From contig NZ_JFKA01000004.1 in the NCBI RefSeq assembly GCF_002115755.1, positions 124,001-188,000 on the forward strand: a DNA stretch of 64,000 nucleotides, read 5' to 3'. The notes beneath the pieces are model-generated. The model was not told where the DNA came from. It saw only the letters and a list, made by a program, of their open reading frames with translations, and ran no database searches. Source of the stretch: Thalassospira mesophila (lineage in GTDB: Bacteria; Pseudomonadota; Alphaproteobacteria; Rhodospirillales; Thalassospiraceae). Position 1 is the stretch's first letter; every line of letters begins with the position of its first letter. The position numbers and the translations under genes were made by a program. Below, piece after piece: positions 17,932 through 28,068 of this stretch.

Positions 17932-18803
17932 TGGCAAGTCCAAAACTTATTATCGCCGCCGTCGTCCTGGTCGTTGTTGCGATTGTTGGCTCGATGTGCG
18001 TGTTCACCGTCCGCCAGGACAAACAGGCACTGGTGCTGCAGTTTGGTAACCCGGTTCATGCAATTTCCGAACCGGGCCTGCATTTCAAACTGCCGATCCA
18101 GAATGTCGAGTATTACGAACGCCGTATTCTTGACCTTGATCCGCCGGTACAGCAGGTTTTGCTGTCTGATCAGAAGCGCGTCAATATTGACAGCTTCGCC
18201 CGCTGGAAAATCGTTGATCCGCTTCAGTTCCGCAAACGTGCGCTGAATGTGGACCAGTTTGTCCAGATTTTCGGCCAGCGCCTGAACTCGGTTATCCGGG
18301 GTGAATTGGCACAATCACCGCTAATCGCCCTTCTGACCGACAACCGGGCCCGCATCATGGAGAAAATCCAGGCGGCCCTGATTGAACCGGCCAAGGATTT
18401 TGGTGTTCAGCTGATCGATGTCCGTATCGGCCGAACTGATCTTCCCAAGGAAACCTCGCAGGCGGTTTATAACCGTATGCAGTCGGCCCGTATTGCCGAG
18501 GCCTCCCAGCTTCGTGCAGAAGGCGAGGAAATCAAGTCCAAGACCCAGGCCGATGCCGAACGTGAAAAGGTCATTCTTTTGGCCGAAGCACGCCGCCAGT
18601 CCGAAACCTTGCGCGGTGAGGGCGACGCGGAACGCAACAAGATCCTGGGGGCGGCCTATAACAAGGATGCGAAATTCTTCGAATTTTATCGCTCCTTGCA
18701 GGCTTACCGTGAAGCGTTTGCGAACGGTTCAACCATGGTCCTGTCGCCGAGTTCTGAATTCTTCAAATATTTTAATCAGTCAGAACCCGACGCAAGCCGC
18801 TAG
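17931..18803 (+). CDS. hflC: FtsH protease modulator HflC
   Basis: A 290-aa SPFH-family partner of HflK. An N-terminal membrane anchor (LIIAAVVLVVVAIVGSMCVF, residues ~5-24) is followed by the band-7 domain, including VRQDKQALVLQFG and RVNIDSFARWKI, and a coiled helical tail with REKVILLAEARRQSE. The start codon overlaps hflK, and GGGAGG lies 9-10 nt upstream. The operon order hflK-hflC-DUF2065-degP places it in an envelope protein quality-control block. Confidence 0.96.
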   Translation: MASPKLIIAAVVLVVVAIVGSMCVFTVRQDKQALVLQFGNPVHAISEPGLHFKLPIQNVEYYERRILDLDPPVQQVLLSDQKRVNIDSFARWKIVDPLQFRKRALNVDQFVQIFGQRLNSVIRGELAQSPLIALLTDNRARIMEKIQAALIEPAKDFGVQLIDVRIGRTDLPKETSQAVYNRMQSARIAEASQLRAEGEEIKSKTQADAEREKVILLAEARRQSETLRGEGDAERNKILGAAYNKDAKFFEFYRSLQAYREAFANGSTMVLSPSSEFFKYFNQSEPDASR

Positions 18804-18816
18804 ACAAATTGATAAG

Positions 18817-18847
18817 GCGACCGGCATACTCTGCCGGTCGCTTTTTT
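18817..18847 (+). terminator. Intrinsic terminator after hflC
   Basis: GCGACCGGC (18817-18825) pairs with GCCGGTCGC (18833-18841), followed by TTTTTT. The DUF2065 gene begins 35 nt later, so it may rely on readthrough or its own promoter. Confidence 0.88.
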
Positions 18848-18881
18848 AATTCATAAATAATAAACGGGAACGTCCGCGCCG

Positions 18882-19076
18882 ATGAAAGAACTCGCCACAG
18901 CCATTCTTCTGGCAATCGCGCTGGAGGGAATGTTTTATTCGCTGTTTCCGCGCGGGGCGAAACGGGTCATGGAACTGATGCAGGAAATTTCCGAAGCCCA
19001 GTTGCGCATCGGCGGTCTGGTTGCAGCGGTTTTATGTGTTGCTGCAATTTGGGCAATGCGCCAGTTCTGGCAATAA
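18882..19076 (+). CDS. DUF2065 family small membrane protein
   Basis: A 64-aa protein with two hydrophobic segments (about 5-22 and 44-62) joined by a charged stretch FPRGAKRVMELMQEIS. The order and the arginine-rich loop are those of the DUF2065 family, which regularly sits between hflC and degP in alphaproteobacteria. An accessory role in the HflKC/FtsH/DegP envelope quality-control system is inferred from position only. No RBS stronger than CGGGAACG is visible before the ATG. Confidence 0.85.
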   Translation: MKELATAILLAIALEGMFYSLFPRGAKRVMELMQEISEAQLRIGGLVAAVLCVAAIWAMRQFWQ

Positions 19077-19212
19077 TCCCTCCTCAACCACCTGTCATTA
19101 CCTGCCCCGTGGTCACAGACAGACCGGTTGACACAATATCCCCCACAGAAAACAGACTTCCACCTTACACTTGCCCTTTTTTCGCCAAACTCGCCCCTAA
19201 TTTGGGAGAGGT

Positions 19213-19234
19213 GCGATGCAGTCCCTTGCATCGC
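19213..19234 (+). other. Perfect 8-bp hairpin in the degP leader
   Basis: GCGATGCA (19213-19220) and TGCATCGC (19227-19234) with a 6-nt loop, 57 nt upstream of the degP start. No U-run follows. It may be an RNA leader structure or a regulator dyad. No convincing sigma-70 promoter could be paired with the TTGACA at 19128. Confidence 0.4.
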
Positions 19235-19291
19235 CTGCTGCATAAATCATAAAAATCTCCGTGAACGCGGCAACAAACAGGATCAGAAACC

Positions 19292-20809
19292 ATGCGAAAA
19301 GCATTTTACAATCCGGCCCGCAAGCTCTCTGCGGCGCTCGTGATTGTGTTATTCGGTGTGACGAGCATCGCGCAAAGCGCGTATGCCCGCGGCGCACCCG
19401 ACAGTTTTGCTGATATGGCAGAGCGACTGCTGCCAACGGTTGTCAACATTTCCACAAGCCAGCTTGTCGCTGATCGCCAGGGCCCGGATTTCCAGTTCCC
19501 TCCCGGATCCCCCTTTGAAGACCTTTTCCGTGATTTCATGGAACGCAATGGTCAGGGTAAAGGCCAGGAACAAGGGCAGAATGCGCCGAAAAAACACCGC
19601 GCAACGGCTCTGGGTTCAGGCTTTATCATTTCGGCGGATGGTTACATCGTCACCAACAACCACGTGATTGACGGTGCCGACGAAATTTCGGTCACCCTGC
19701 ACGACAACGAAACCCTGCCAGCAAAACTGATTGGCCGGGACGCAAAAACCGACGTTGCTCTGCTCAAAGTGGATACGAAAAAAGACCTGCCCTTTGTCAA
19801 ATGGGGCGACTCGGACAAAGCCCGCGTCGGTGAATGGGCCATGGCCATTGGCAACCCGTTCGGCCTGGGTGGCACGGTTACCGCCGGTATTATTTCGGCG
19901 CGCAACCGCGACATCAACCAGGGTCCGTATGATGACTTCATTCAGACCGATGCCTCGATCAACCGGGGCAATTCCGGCGGCCCGCTGTTCAACATGGACG
20001 GCGACGTTATCGGCATTAACAGCGCCATTTATTCGCCTTCTGGCGGGTCGGTCGGCATTGGCTTTGCCATTCCGTCGGCTATTGCCGAATCCGTTGTTGA
20101 TCAGATCAAGGAATATGGCCGTCCGCGTCGCGGCTGGCTGGGTGTTCACATCCAGACCGTCACCGACGACATTGCCGATTCCGTTGGCCTGAAAGAATCT
20201 TATGGCGCCATGGTTGCAGGTGTTACCAAAGATGGTCCGGCTGAAAAGGCCGGCATCAAACAGGGTGACGTAATTTTGAAATTCGACGGTAAAAAAGTCG
20301 AAAGCATGCGTCGTCTGCCGCGTATCGTTGCCGAAACCAAAATTGGCAAATCGGTTGATGTTGAACTGTGGCGTGATGGCGAGAAAAAAGACATCACCGT
20401 CGATCTGGGCGAGCTGAAAGAAGAAGCCGCCGCAGATAACAGCACCGATGACCAGCAAGAACAGGCACCGGTACAAACATCCAGCGAAGCCACCATTGAC
20501 GCCCTTGGCCTCAAGGTTGCCAATGTTGATGATGACCTGCGGCAGCGCTTCAACCTGACGGCCGATACCGAAGGCGTTGTTGTCACCGATGTCGACACTG
20601 CCAGCTTCTCGGCTGAAAAAGGTGTTCGTCCGGGCGATATCATTCTTGAAGCATCGCACCAGTCGGTCAGCACGGTTGATGAAGTACAAAAAGCAGTCAA
20701 ATCGGCACAGGATGACGGTAAACGTACCATCCTGATGTTGATCGAAACCTCGGCCGGGCCGCGTTACTTTGGTCTGACCCTGGACAAGCAAGACAAAAAA
20801 GACAAATAA
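19292..20809 (+). CDS. degP: Periplasmic serine endoprotease DegP/MucD (Do family)
   Basis: A 505-aa trypsin-like protease/chaperone with two PDZ domains. A signal peptide is present (cut near AYARGAP, residues 31-36). The catalytic triad is His124 (TNNHVIDGAD), Asp154 (KTDVALLKV) and Ser228 (GNSGGPLF). PDZ1 covers about 280-375 and PDZ2 about 405-500; they are separated by an acidic, Gln-rich linker (DNSTDDQQEQAPVQ). It degrades or refolds damaged envelope proteins. It lies just downstream of hflKC-DUF2065 and is convergent with serB. Confidence 0.96.
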   Translation: MRKAFYNPARKLSAALVIVLFGVTSIAQSAYARGAPDSFADMAERLLPTVVNISTSQLVADRQGPDFQFPPGSPFEDLFRDFMERNGQGKGQEQGQNAPKKHRATALGSGFIISADGYIVTNNHVIDGADEISVTLHDNETLPAKLIGRDAKTDVALLKVDTKKDLPFVKWGDSDKARVGEWAMAIGNPFGLGGTVTAGIISARNRDINQGPYDDFIQTDASINRGNSGGPLFNMDGDVIGINSAIYSPSGGSVGIGFAIPSAIAESVVDQIKEYGRPRRGWLGVHIQTVTDDIADSVGLKESYGAMVAGVTKDGPAEKAGIKQGDVILKFDGKKVESMRRLPRIVAETKIGKSVDVELWRDGEKKDITVDLGELKEEAAADNSTDDQQEQAPVQTSSEATIDALGLKVANVDDDLRQRFNLTADTEGVVVTDVDTASFSAEKGVRPGDIILEASHQSVSTVDEVQKAVKSAQDDGKRTILMLIETSAGPRYFGLTLDKQDKKDK

Positions 20810-20838
20810 GCCGTTCGGAAATTAACGAACTTGAACGA

Positions 20839-20872
20839 CAAGGGGCGGCCTGTTCAGGCCGCCCCTTGTTGC
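20839..20872. terminator. Probable bidirectional terminator between degP and serB
   Basis: AAGGGGCGGCC (20840-20850) pairs with GGCCGCCCCTT (20857-20867), with a 6-nt loop. The T-run is weak (TTGTTG). It lies between convergent genes. Confidence 0.7.
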
Positions 20873-20915
20873 ATTGTGGTATATATAAAACCGGAACGGC
20901 GAACGCTGCTGGGGT

Positions 20916-21812
20916 TCAACCGCCCACAAACTGATCGCGCCCATAACCTTGCAAATATAACAACGCCGTCAGATCGCCATGATTAATGCGGATGCGGGCT
21001 TGTTTTTGTACCGATGGCTTGGCATGAAAGGCCACACCGGTTCCCGCAATCGAAATCATCTGCAAATCATTGGCCCCGTCGCCAACGGCAATGGCATCCT
21101 GGGCTGTAATGCCGTTTTGGGCGGCCAGCATTTCCAGCGCATCAACCTTCGCCTGGCGATCCAGTACCGGTTTTTGCACCTTGCCGGTCAGAGTATTGTC
21201 CGCATGAGTCAGCAAGACATTGGCCTGATCAAAGTCAAAACCAAGTTCGCGACGCACGGCCGATGTAAAAAAATCAAACCCGCCCGAGACCAGTGCTGCA
21301 AAGGCCCCGTTGGCCCGCATGGTGGCGACCAGTTCGCGCGCGCCGCTGGTATATTCAACCCGTTTCCAGGCTTCATTCAGCATCGCGCTTGCCATACCGG
21401 CCAGCAATCCGACGCGTTCATCGATGGCGGCTTCAAAATCAAGTTCACCGTTCATGGCGCGCGCGGTGATCGCGGCGACGCGGTCTTTGACACCGGCAAA
21501 ATCGGCAAGTTCATCAAGGGTTTCGCCGGTTACAATCGTGCTGTCCATATCGGCAATCAGCAGTTTTTTGGCGCGCCCGGTGGCCGCCTGCACCACCTTG
21601 TCGGCATCAATATTACACTTTTCCAATGCCTGATCGGCCTGGCCAAGCGTTATGCCCTTAAAGGCAATATCGCAGGCTTCATCTTGCGCCAGCCAGACAA
21701 CATCACCAAGGTGTGCCCCGGCCGCCTTTAAGGTGGTGGTTGCCTTGTCAATCATGTCGGGGGTCAGGGCACCGGAATTTGGCGCGGTGATCAGGGTCAA
21801 CACCAGATCCAT
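20916..21812 (-). CDS. serB: Phosphoserine phosphatase
   Basis: A 298-aa HAD-superfamily enzyme that releases serine from O-phosphoserine, the last step of serine synthesis. Motif I is ADMDSTIVTGETLDELA at about residue 87, motif II is in LVSGGFDFF, motif III Lys lies in the following segment and motif IV is VGDGANDL. The N-terminal ~80 residues form the regulatory ACT-like extension. Monocistronic and transcribed away from the toxin-antitoxin pair. Its position next to degP and miaA is common in Rhodospirillales. Confidence 0.94.
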   Translation of the reverse strand: MDLVLTLITAPNSGALTPDMIDKATTTLKAAGAHLGDVVWLAQDEACDIAFKGITLGQADQALEKCNIDADKVVQAATGRAKKLLIADMDSTIVTGETLDELADFAGVKDRVAAITARAMNGELDFEAAIDERVGLLAGMASAMLNEAWKRVEYTSGARELVATMRANGAFAALVSGGFDFFTSAVRRELGFDFDQANVLLTHADNTLTGKVQKPVLDRQAKVDALEMLAAQNGITAQDAIAVGDGANDLQMISIAGTGVAFHAKPSVQKQARIRINHGDLTALLYLQGYGRDQFVGG

Positions 21813-21995
21813 TTATACAGGCTCCTTGCTGGCTGTGCTTGCGGGTTCGCCGCCTTTATCCTGACTGCGCGGACCAAAGACAAGAAAAGTTTCGGTAAAA
21901 GCGGAACATCACCGGAGTAGAAACATTGATACAATAGGGAGCTCTGCTATCTTGGACGATAATTTTTGCCATAATCCCCAAAAAGAAAGCCCGTC

Positions 21996-22250
21996 ATGGA
22001 GATCAGCACATTTACCGCCCGCGAGTTTAATCAAGATACCAGCAAAGCTAAAAAAGCGAGCCACAAGGGCCCGGTCTTCATCACAGACCGCGGGAAACCG
22101 GCCCATGTTTTATTGTCGATTGAACAATACCAGAAAATTCTGGGCCTTGCGCCGTCGATCGTCGACCTGCTGGCAATGCCGGAAACTGTCGATGTTGAAC
22201 TGAAACCCCAACGCATAGAAAATATGTCCGACCTGACGGATTTTCCATAA
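21996..22250 (+). CDS. Phd/YefM-type antitoxin (FitA/VapB-like partner of PIN toxin)
   Basis: An 84-aa protein with the Phd/YefM N-terminal DNA-binding fold: STFTAREFNQDTSKAKKAS, then GPVFITDRGKPAHVLLSIEQYQKIL. The acidic, less ordered C-terminal half (after about residue 55) would wrap the toxin. It is the first gene of a two-gene operon; its TAA overlaps the toxin ATG (TAATG), the usual arrangement. Antitoxins of this type also repress their own promoter. The pair lies between serB and miaA, genes that are adjacent in relatives, so it is probably an insertion. Confidence 0.88.
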   Translation: MEISTFTAREFNQDTSKAKKASHKGPVFITDRGKPAHVLLSIEQYQKILGLAPSIVDLLAMPETVDVELKPQRIENMSDLTDFP

Positions 22251-22699
22251 TGTATCTTCTTGATAGTGACGTCGTCGTTGAACTGCGCAAAGCAGGCAGC
22301 GAAAAAGCCAACGAAAATGTCGTAAAATGGGCAAATTCTGTGCCAACGGCAGGAACGTTTTTATCCGCCATTACGGTTCTCGAACTTGAGATCGCCGTTC
22401 TGGAATTTGAATGGCAGGACGAAGAACGTGGACCCTTGATGCGCAAATGGCTGGACGAACATGTGATCCCGGCATTTGACGGGCGCGTGTTGCCAATCAA
22501 TGAAAAGGTTGCCCGTAAATGCGCGCAGTTTCACAGCCGTGGCTCGCATTCCGAAGGTGCAACTCTGCTGGCCGCGACCGCCCTTGTGCATGGCCTGACC
22601 GTGGTCACCCGCAACACCGATGAATTCAAACCAACCGGTGTTACCTTGTGCAACCCCTGGGATGCCCCTGAAGATGCCCCGTGTAACCCCGAAGGATAA
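22250..22699 (+). CDS. PIN-domain toxin, FitB/VapC-like
   Basis: A 149-aa PIN-domain protein close to the FitB subgroup: MYLLDSDVVVELRK at the start, LSAITVLELEIAV in the middle, and VTRNTDEF followed by VTLCNPWD at the end, where FitB has FNPWH. PIN toxins are Mg-dependent ribonucleases, often cutting initiator tRNA or rRNA. Acidic residues Asp5, Glu45 and Asp124 are present. The third conserved Asp, four residues before AATA, is Ala104 here, with Glu102 nearby, so activity is uncertain. It is translationally coupled to the antitoxin. Confidence 0.88.
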   Translation: MYLLDSDVVVELRKAGSEKANENVVKWANSVPTAGTFLSAITVLELEIAVLEFEWQDEERGPLMRKWLDEHVIPAFDGRVLPINEKVARKCAQFHSRGSHSEGATLLAATALVHGLTVVTRNTDEFKPTGVTLCNPWDAPEDAPCNPEG

Positions 22700-23030
22700 A
22701 GCCGGTAGAACCGACGCCACATCCCTCCGGTGATATTGCCGGGCCATCTCTCATGGCCCCGGACAATCTCGCGCCTGTCATGCCTGCGCTGACGCCCCCT
22801 TTTCGGCCGTTCCGCAGTTACGTTCTGGCACACGGGCATATGCCAAAACCGGCAATCTTGTTTTCAACTGCCCGGAACCGCCACCTGCCTTACAATATCG
22901 ATGCAAACAGTTTATGGATAACGGTGCCTTGCACCTGTTATATCCCAGCCGGCAAACGCGGCGTGATGCAGGTTTAAATTACCGGCATCCCCCGCCACAA
23001 ACCGAGACCGGCAACAACGGAACTGCATTG
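22700..23030. other. Gene-free interval between the toxin gene and miaA
   Basis: 331 nt. The only structure I see is a 7-bp hairpin GGGCCAT/ATGGCCC (22741-22747 with 22753-22759) without a T-run. Open frames here lack an RBS and any family resemblance. It presumably holds the miaA promoter. Confidence 0.5.
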
Positions 23031-24059
23031 ATGAGCGATCGCGAACCCGACAGCAAAAATCCCCCTGCCGCTGATGCGCGCCCAACCCCGGCAGCGCCCC
23101 CCCTCACCGATGCGCCGTTTTTGCCGGTCATTATTGTTGCCGGGCCAACGGCCAGCGGCAAATCGGCATTGGCGCTGGATCTGGCCCGGGAATTTAACGG
23201 CGTCATCATCAATGCCGACAGCATGCAGGTATATCGCGAGCTTCGCGTGCTTAGTGCGCGCCCCGATGATGCCGAGCTATCGCGCGCCCCTCACCGCCTC
23301 TATGGCGTGCTATCGGGCCGTCAGGCCTGCTCAGCCGGGAAATGGCGCGAGATGGCTTTGGCCGAAATTGCCGCCTGCCATGCGGCCGGACAGTTGCCCA
23401 TCGTTACCGGGGGGACCGGCATGTATTTAAATGCCCTGACCAACGGCATTGCCCCGATCCCCGATATTGATAAATCAATCCGTGAGATCATCACCGCCGA
23501 ACTGGCAGCACTTGGCCATGACGCGTTTTTTGCCCGCTTGCAAAAAGACGACCCCGCCACGGCTGCCACGCTGGATTCTGCCAATACACAGCGGCTGATT
23601 CGCGCCGCCGAGGTTTTGCGGGCCACCGGCCACGGTTTGGCCCATTGGCACGGTGCTGCAATGCTGCCCCCCCCAAATGGCATGGCTTTCCTAAAGTTCT
23701 GTTACATGCCCCCGCGCGACATTTTATATGACCGCTGCAACAAGCGTTTTGACCTGATGATTAAACAGGGCGCGATTGACGAGGTTAAATTTCTGCTGTC
23801 ACAAACCCTTCCGCCCGAATCCCCGGTAATGAAGGCGGTTGGCGTGCGCGAGCTTGCATCATATCTGGCAGGTGAGCTGTCGCTGGCCGAGGCAAAGGCG
23901 CTGGCACAACGCGAAACCCGCCGTTATGCCAAGCGCCAGTTAACATGGTTTCGCCATCAAATGACCGACCGCGAGACCATCGACACGCAATATTCGGAAA
24001 GTCTGGAAGGCAAATTGCGTAATCTTGTTCACCAATTTCTGTTGACCGCGCCAAAGTGA
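23031..24059 (+). CDS. miaA: tRNA dimethylallyltransferase
   Basis: A 342-aa enzyme that prenylates A37 of tRNAs reading UNN codons. The P-loop is VAGPTASGKSALALDLA at about residues 36-52. The substrate-contact stretch is INADSMQVYRELRVLSARP, followed by YLNALTNGIAPIP and the C-terminal RRYAKRQLTWFRHQ. The ATG at 23031 gives a 30-residue Pro/Ala-rich leader before the fold. A longer frame from 22914 seems unlikely but cannot be excluded, since no strong RBS marks either start. Downstream lie two hairpins ending in a T-run. Confidence 0.95.
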   Translation: MSDREPDSKNPPAADARPTPAAPPLTDAPFLPVIIVAGPTASGKSALALDLAREFNGVIINADSMQVYRELRVLSARPDDAELSRAPHRLYGVLSGRQACSAGKWREMALAEIAACHAAGQLPIVTGGTGMYLNALTNGIAPIPDIDKSIREIITAELAALGHDAFFARLQKDDPATAATLDSANTQRLIRAAEVLRATGHGLAHWHGAAMLPPPNGMAFLKFCYMPPRDILYDRCNKRFDLMIKQGAIDEVKFLLSQTLPPESPVMKAVGVRELASYLAGELSLAEAKALAQRETRRYAKRQLTWFRHQMTDRETIDTQYSESLEGKLRNLVHQFLLTAPK

Positions 24060-24075
24060 GGCGATAGGTTGGCCA

Positions 24076-24120
24076 TTCCGCCAGTGAAATGGCGGAAAAC
24101 CGCCGTTTCGGCGGCTTTTT
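24076..24120 (+). terminator. Tandem-hairpin terminator after miaA
   Basis: TTCCGCCA/TGGCGGAA (24076-24083 with 24090-24097) is followed by CCGCC/GGCGG (24100-24104 with 24110-24114) and CTTTTT. The second stem plus the T-run is the likely terminator. Confidence 0.75.
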
Positions 24121-24211
24121 CAACCCCAATCACAGGGTAGATCGATCATGTTTCAATCACGCGGTTATCACGCGACACGTTGTTGTCGCTAAACAAGAGG
24201 CTCGGAAAATC

Positions 24212-25975
24212 ATGGCAGAACGTATTATGAATGGTTCGGAAGTAGTGTTGCAGGCCCTGACAGATCAGGGTGTGGAAGTCATATTTGGCTATCCCGGCGG
24301 CGCCGTCCTTCCGCTATATGACGAAATATTCAAACAGAATCACATTCGTCACGTTCTTGTCCGCCATGAACAGGCTGCCGTCCACGCTGCTGAAGGCTAT
24401 GCGCGCTCCACCGGCAAGGTTGGCTGCGTACTGGTTACCAGCGGCCCGGGGGCAACCAATGCTGTTACCGGCCTGACCGACGCGTTACTTGATTCAATCC
24501 CGATCATCTGCCTGACCGGCCAGGTGCCCACCCACCTGATCGGCAACGATGCCTTTCAGGAGGCCGACACCACCGGCATCACGCGCCCTTGCACCAAGCA
24601 TAACTATCTGGTCAAGGAAAGCAGCAAGCTGGCCCGCACCATGCACGAGGCCTTTCACGTTGCCACCCATGGTCGCCCCGGCCCGGTCGTAATTGACCTG
24701 CCCAAGGATATTCTGGTCGCACCGGCCCCCTATATTGACCCGTCACAGGTTCAGCATCGCACCTATAACCCGCCCGTGAAGGGGGATCGCTCCCAGATCG
24801 AAAAGGCGGTTGAAATTCTGGCTTCCGCGAAAAAGCCGGTTTTGTATTGCGGCGGCGGGGTTATCAATTCCGGCACACAGGCCTGCAAATTGCTGGCTGA
24901 ATTTACCCGCCTGACCGGCGCACCGATTACCCTGACCCTGATGGGGCTGGGCGCTTATCCGGCATCGGATCGTCAATATCTGGGCATGCTGGGCATGCAC
25001 GGCACCTATGAAGCCAACCTGGCGATGCATGATTGCGATGTTATGGTTGCGATTGGCGCGCGGTTTGACGACCGGGTAACGGGCAATGTCGATTTCTTCT
25101 CGCCTGGATCAACCAAAATCCAGATCGATATTGATCCAAGCTCGATCAACAAAAACGTTGCTGTTGATGTTGGTATTGTTGGTGATGTTGGCCATGTCAT
25201 CGAAGACATGATGAAAATCTGGAAAGCCAAACAATACAGCGTTAATCAGGCCGCCCTTGACGCCTGGTGGGGTGAAATTGAAGGCTGGCGTGAAAAGCGC
25301 TGCCTGTCCTATGTTCAGCCCGCTGACGTGATCAAACCGCAGCATGTTATCCGCCGGATGCATGCATTAACGCGGGATCGTAAAACATTCATCACCACCG
25401 ATGTTGGCCAGCACCAGATGTGGGCCGCCCAGCATTTCGGGTTCGAACATCCCAATGAATGGATGACATCGGGGGGCCTTGGTACCATGGGTTATGGCCT
25501 TCCGGCCGCCATGGGCGTTCAGGTTGCCCATCCTGATGCGACGGTCATTTGTTTTAGCGGCGATGCCTCGATCATGATGAACATTCAGGAATGCGCGACG
25601 CTGACCCAGTATCGCCTGCCGGTGAAAACCATCATCCTTAATAACCGCTATATGGGCATGGTCCGCCAGTGGCAGCAATTGCTGCACGGATCGCGCTATT
25701 CCGAAAGTTATAGCGAAACCCTGCCCGACTTTGTCAAACTTGCCGATGCCTTTGGCTTTACCGGCCTGACCTGCAAGGACCCGGCCGATCTCGATGCCAC
25801 CTTGCAAAAGATGCTTGATATTGACGGCCCGGTCATTGTTGATGTCGCGGTGGATGACAAGGAAAACTGCTTCCCGATGATCCCGTCTGGCAAGCCGCAC
25901 AATGAAATGTTGCTAGGCCATGAAACAAGTGGCGACCAGGCCATTGATTCCGATGAAGGGATGGTTCTGGTCTGA
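24212..25975 (+). CDS. ilvB: Acetolactate synthase, large (catalytic) subunit
   Basis: A 587-aa thiamine-diphosphate enzyme that makes acetolactate or acetohydroxybutyrate, the first shared step of valine, leucine and isoleucine synthesis. The N-terminal domain contains FGYPGGAVLPLYD and the catalytic Glu in VRHEQAAVHAAEGYAR. The C-terminal ThDP/Mg motif is SGDASIMMNIQECATL with ILNN. The ATG at 24212 follows GAGGCTCGG; an in-frame start at 24089 lies inside the miaA terminator and is rejected. The small-subunit gene follows 108 nt later. Confidence 0.96.
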   Translation: MAERIMNGSEVVLQALTDQGVEVIFGYPGGAVLPLYDEIFKQNHIRHVLVRHEQAAVHAAEGYARSTGKVGCVLVTSGPGATNAVTGLTDALLDSIPIICLTGQVPTHLIGNDAFQEADTTGITRPCTKHNYLVKESSKLARTMHEAFHVATHGRPGPVVIDLPKDILVAPAPYIDPSQVQHRTYNPPVKGDRSQIEKAVEILASAKKPVLYCGGGVINSGTQACKLLAEFTRLTGAPITLTLMGLGAYPASDRQYLGMLGMHGTYEANLAMHDCDVMVAIGARFDDRVTGNVDFFSPGSTKIQIDIDPSSINKNVAVDVGIVGDVGHVIEDMMKIWKAKQYSVNQAALDAWWGEIEGWREKRCLSYVQPADVIKPQHVIRRMHALTRDRKTFITTDVGQHQMWAAQHFGFEHPNEWMTSGGLGTMGYGLPAAMGVQVAHPDATVICFSGDASIMMNIQECATLTQYRLPVKTIILNNRYMGMVRQWQQLLHGSRYSESYSETLPDFVKLADAFGFTGLTCKDPADLDATLQKMLDIDGPVIVDVAVDDKENCFPMIPSGKPHNEMLLGHETSGDQAIDSDEGMVLV

Positions 25976-26083
25976 CCGGCCTGCTTTCCCAAAAGCATCG
26001 CCGGAAAACCGATATTTTCATTTTGACAGGTGGGGCTGGTTGCGATGGTTCATCGCCCGCCCCGACCGCAGCGGAGCAAGACC

Positions 26084-27722
<1,639 letters not shown>

Positions 27723-28068
27723 GTTTCTTTTCGATCTGTCGCTAAAAATAACGATGGTCGCCTTGTTCGCAAGGCGGCCATTTTTATTTGACGGCCCCCC
27801 TGCGCACTCACATTTTTGCTGATTACTTTGATTCTGTCCAGGACTGAATGGCTTGAAAACCAATGGGTTCCATTGCCCCACATTCGTCACTTTCTGGACG
27901 TTTCGGGTTCGGAACCAAATTGACGATTAGCCGGTAAATCAATGCATCTTCCGCAATCAGGTCTGCCTTGCAAAACAGAATGGCGATATTGCCGGTTTAG
28001 GCTGGATATATGAGGCTATTGTGTTTAATCCTGACCTTTAAAACTTTAACCCAACCATGAGCAGATGA
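27723..28068. other. Gene-free interval between ilvC and psuG
   Basis: 346 nt. It holds the ilvC terminator: ATGGTCGCCTT/AAGGCGGCCAT (27754-27764 with 27771-27781) with a T-rich tail. The rest shows nothing I can assign and presumably carries the psuG promoter. Confidence 0.6.
27754..27789 (+). terminator. Intrinsic terminator of ilvBHC
   Basis: An 11-bp stem (one non-Watson-Crick pair) with a 6-nt loop, followed by TTTTATTTG. Confidence 0.87.

Noticed and set aside
19616-20791. 391-codon minus-strand frame
   Set aside because: A shadow of degP in another frame. It has no family resemblance, and degP is certain.
22753-22977. 74-codon plus-strand frame between the toxin gene and miaA
   Set aside because: No RBS, odd composition and no family resemblance.
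24148-24192. 14-codon frame upstream of ilvB as an attenuator leader peptide
   Set aside because: It reads MFQSRGYHATRCCR with no Ile, Leu or Val, and no antiterminator/terminator pair follows before ilvB. The hairpins upstream belong to the miaA terminator.
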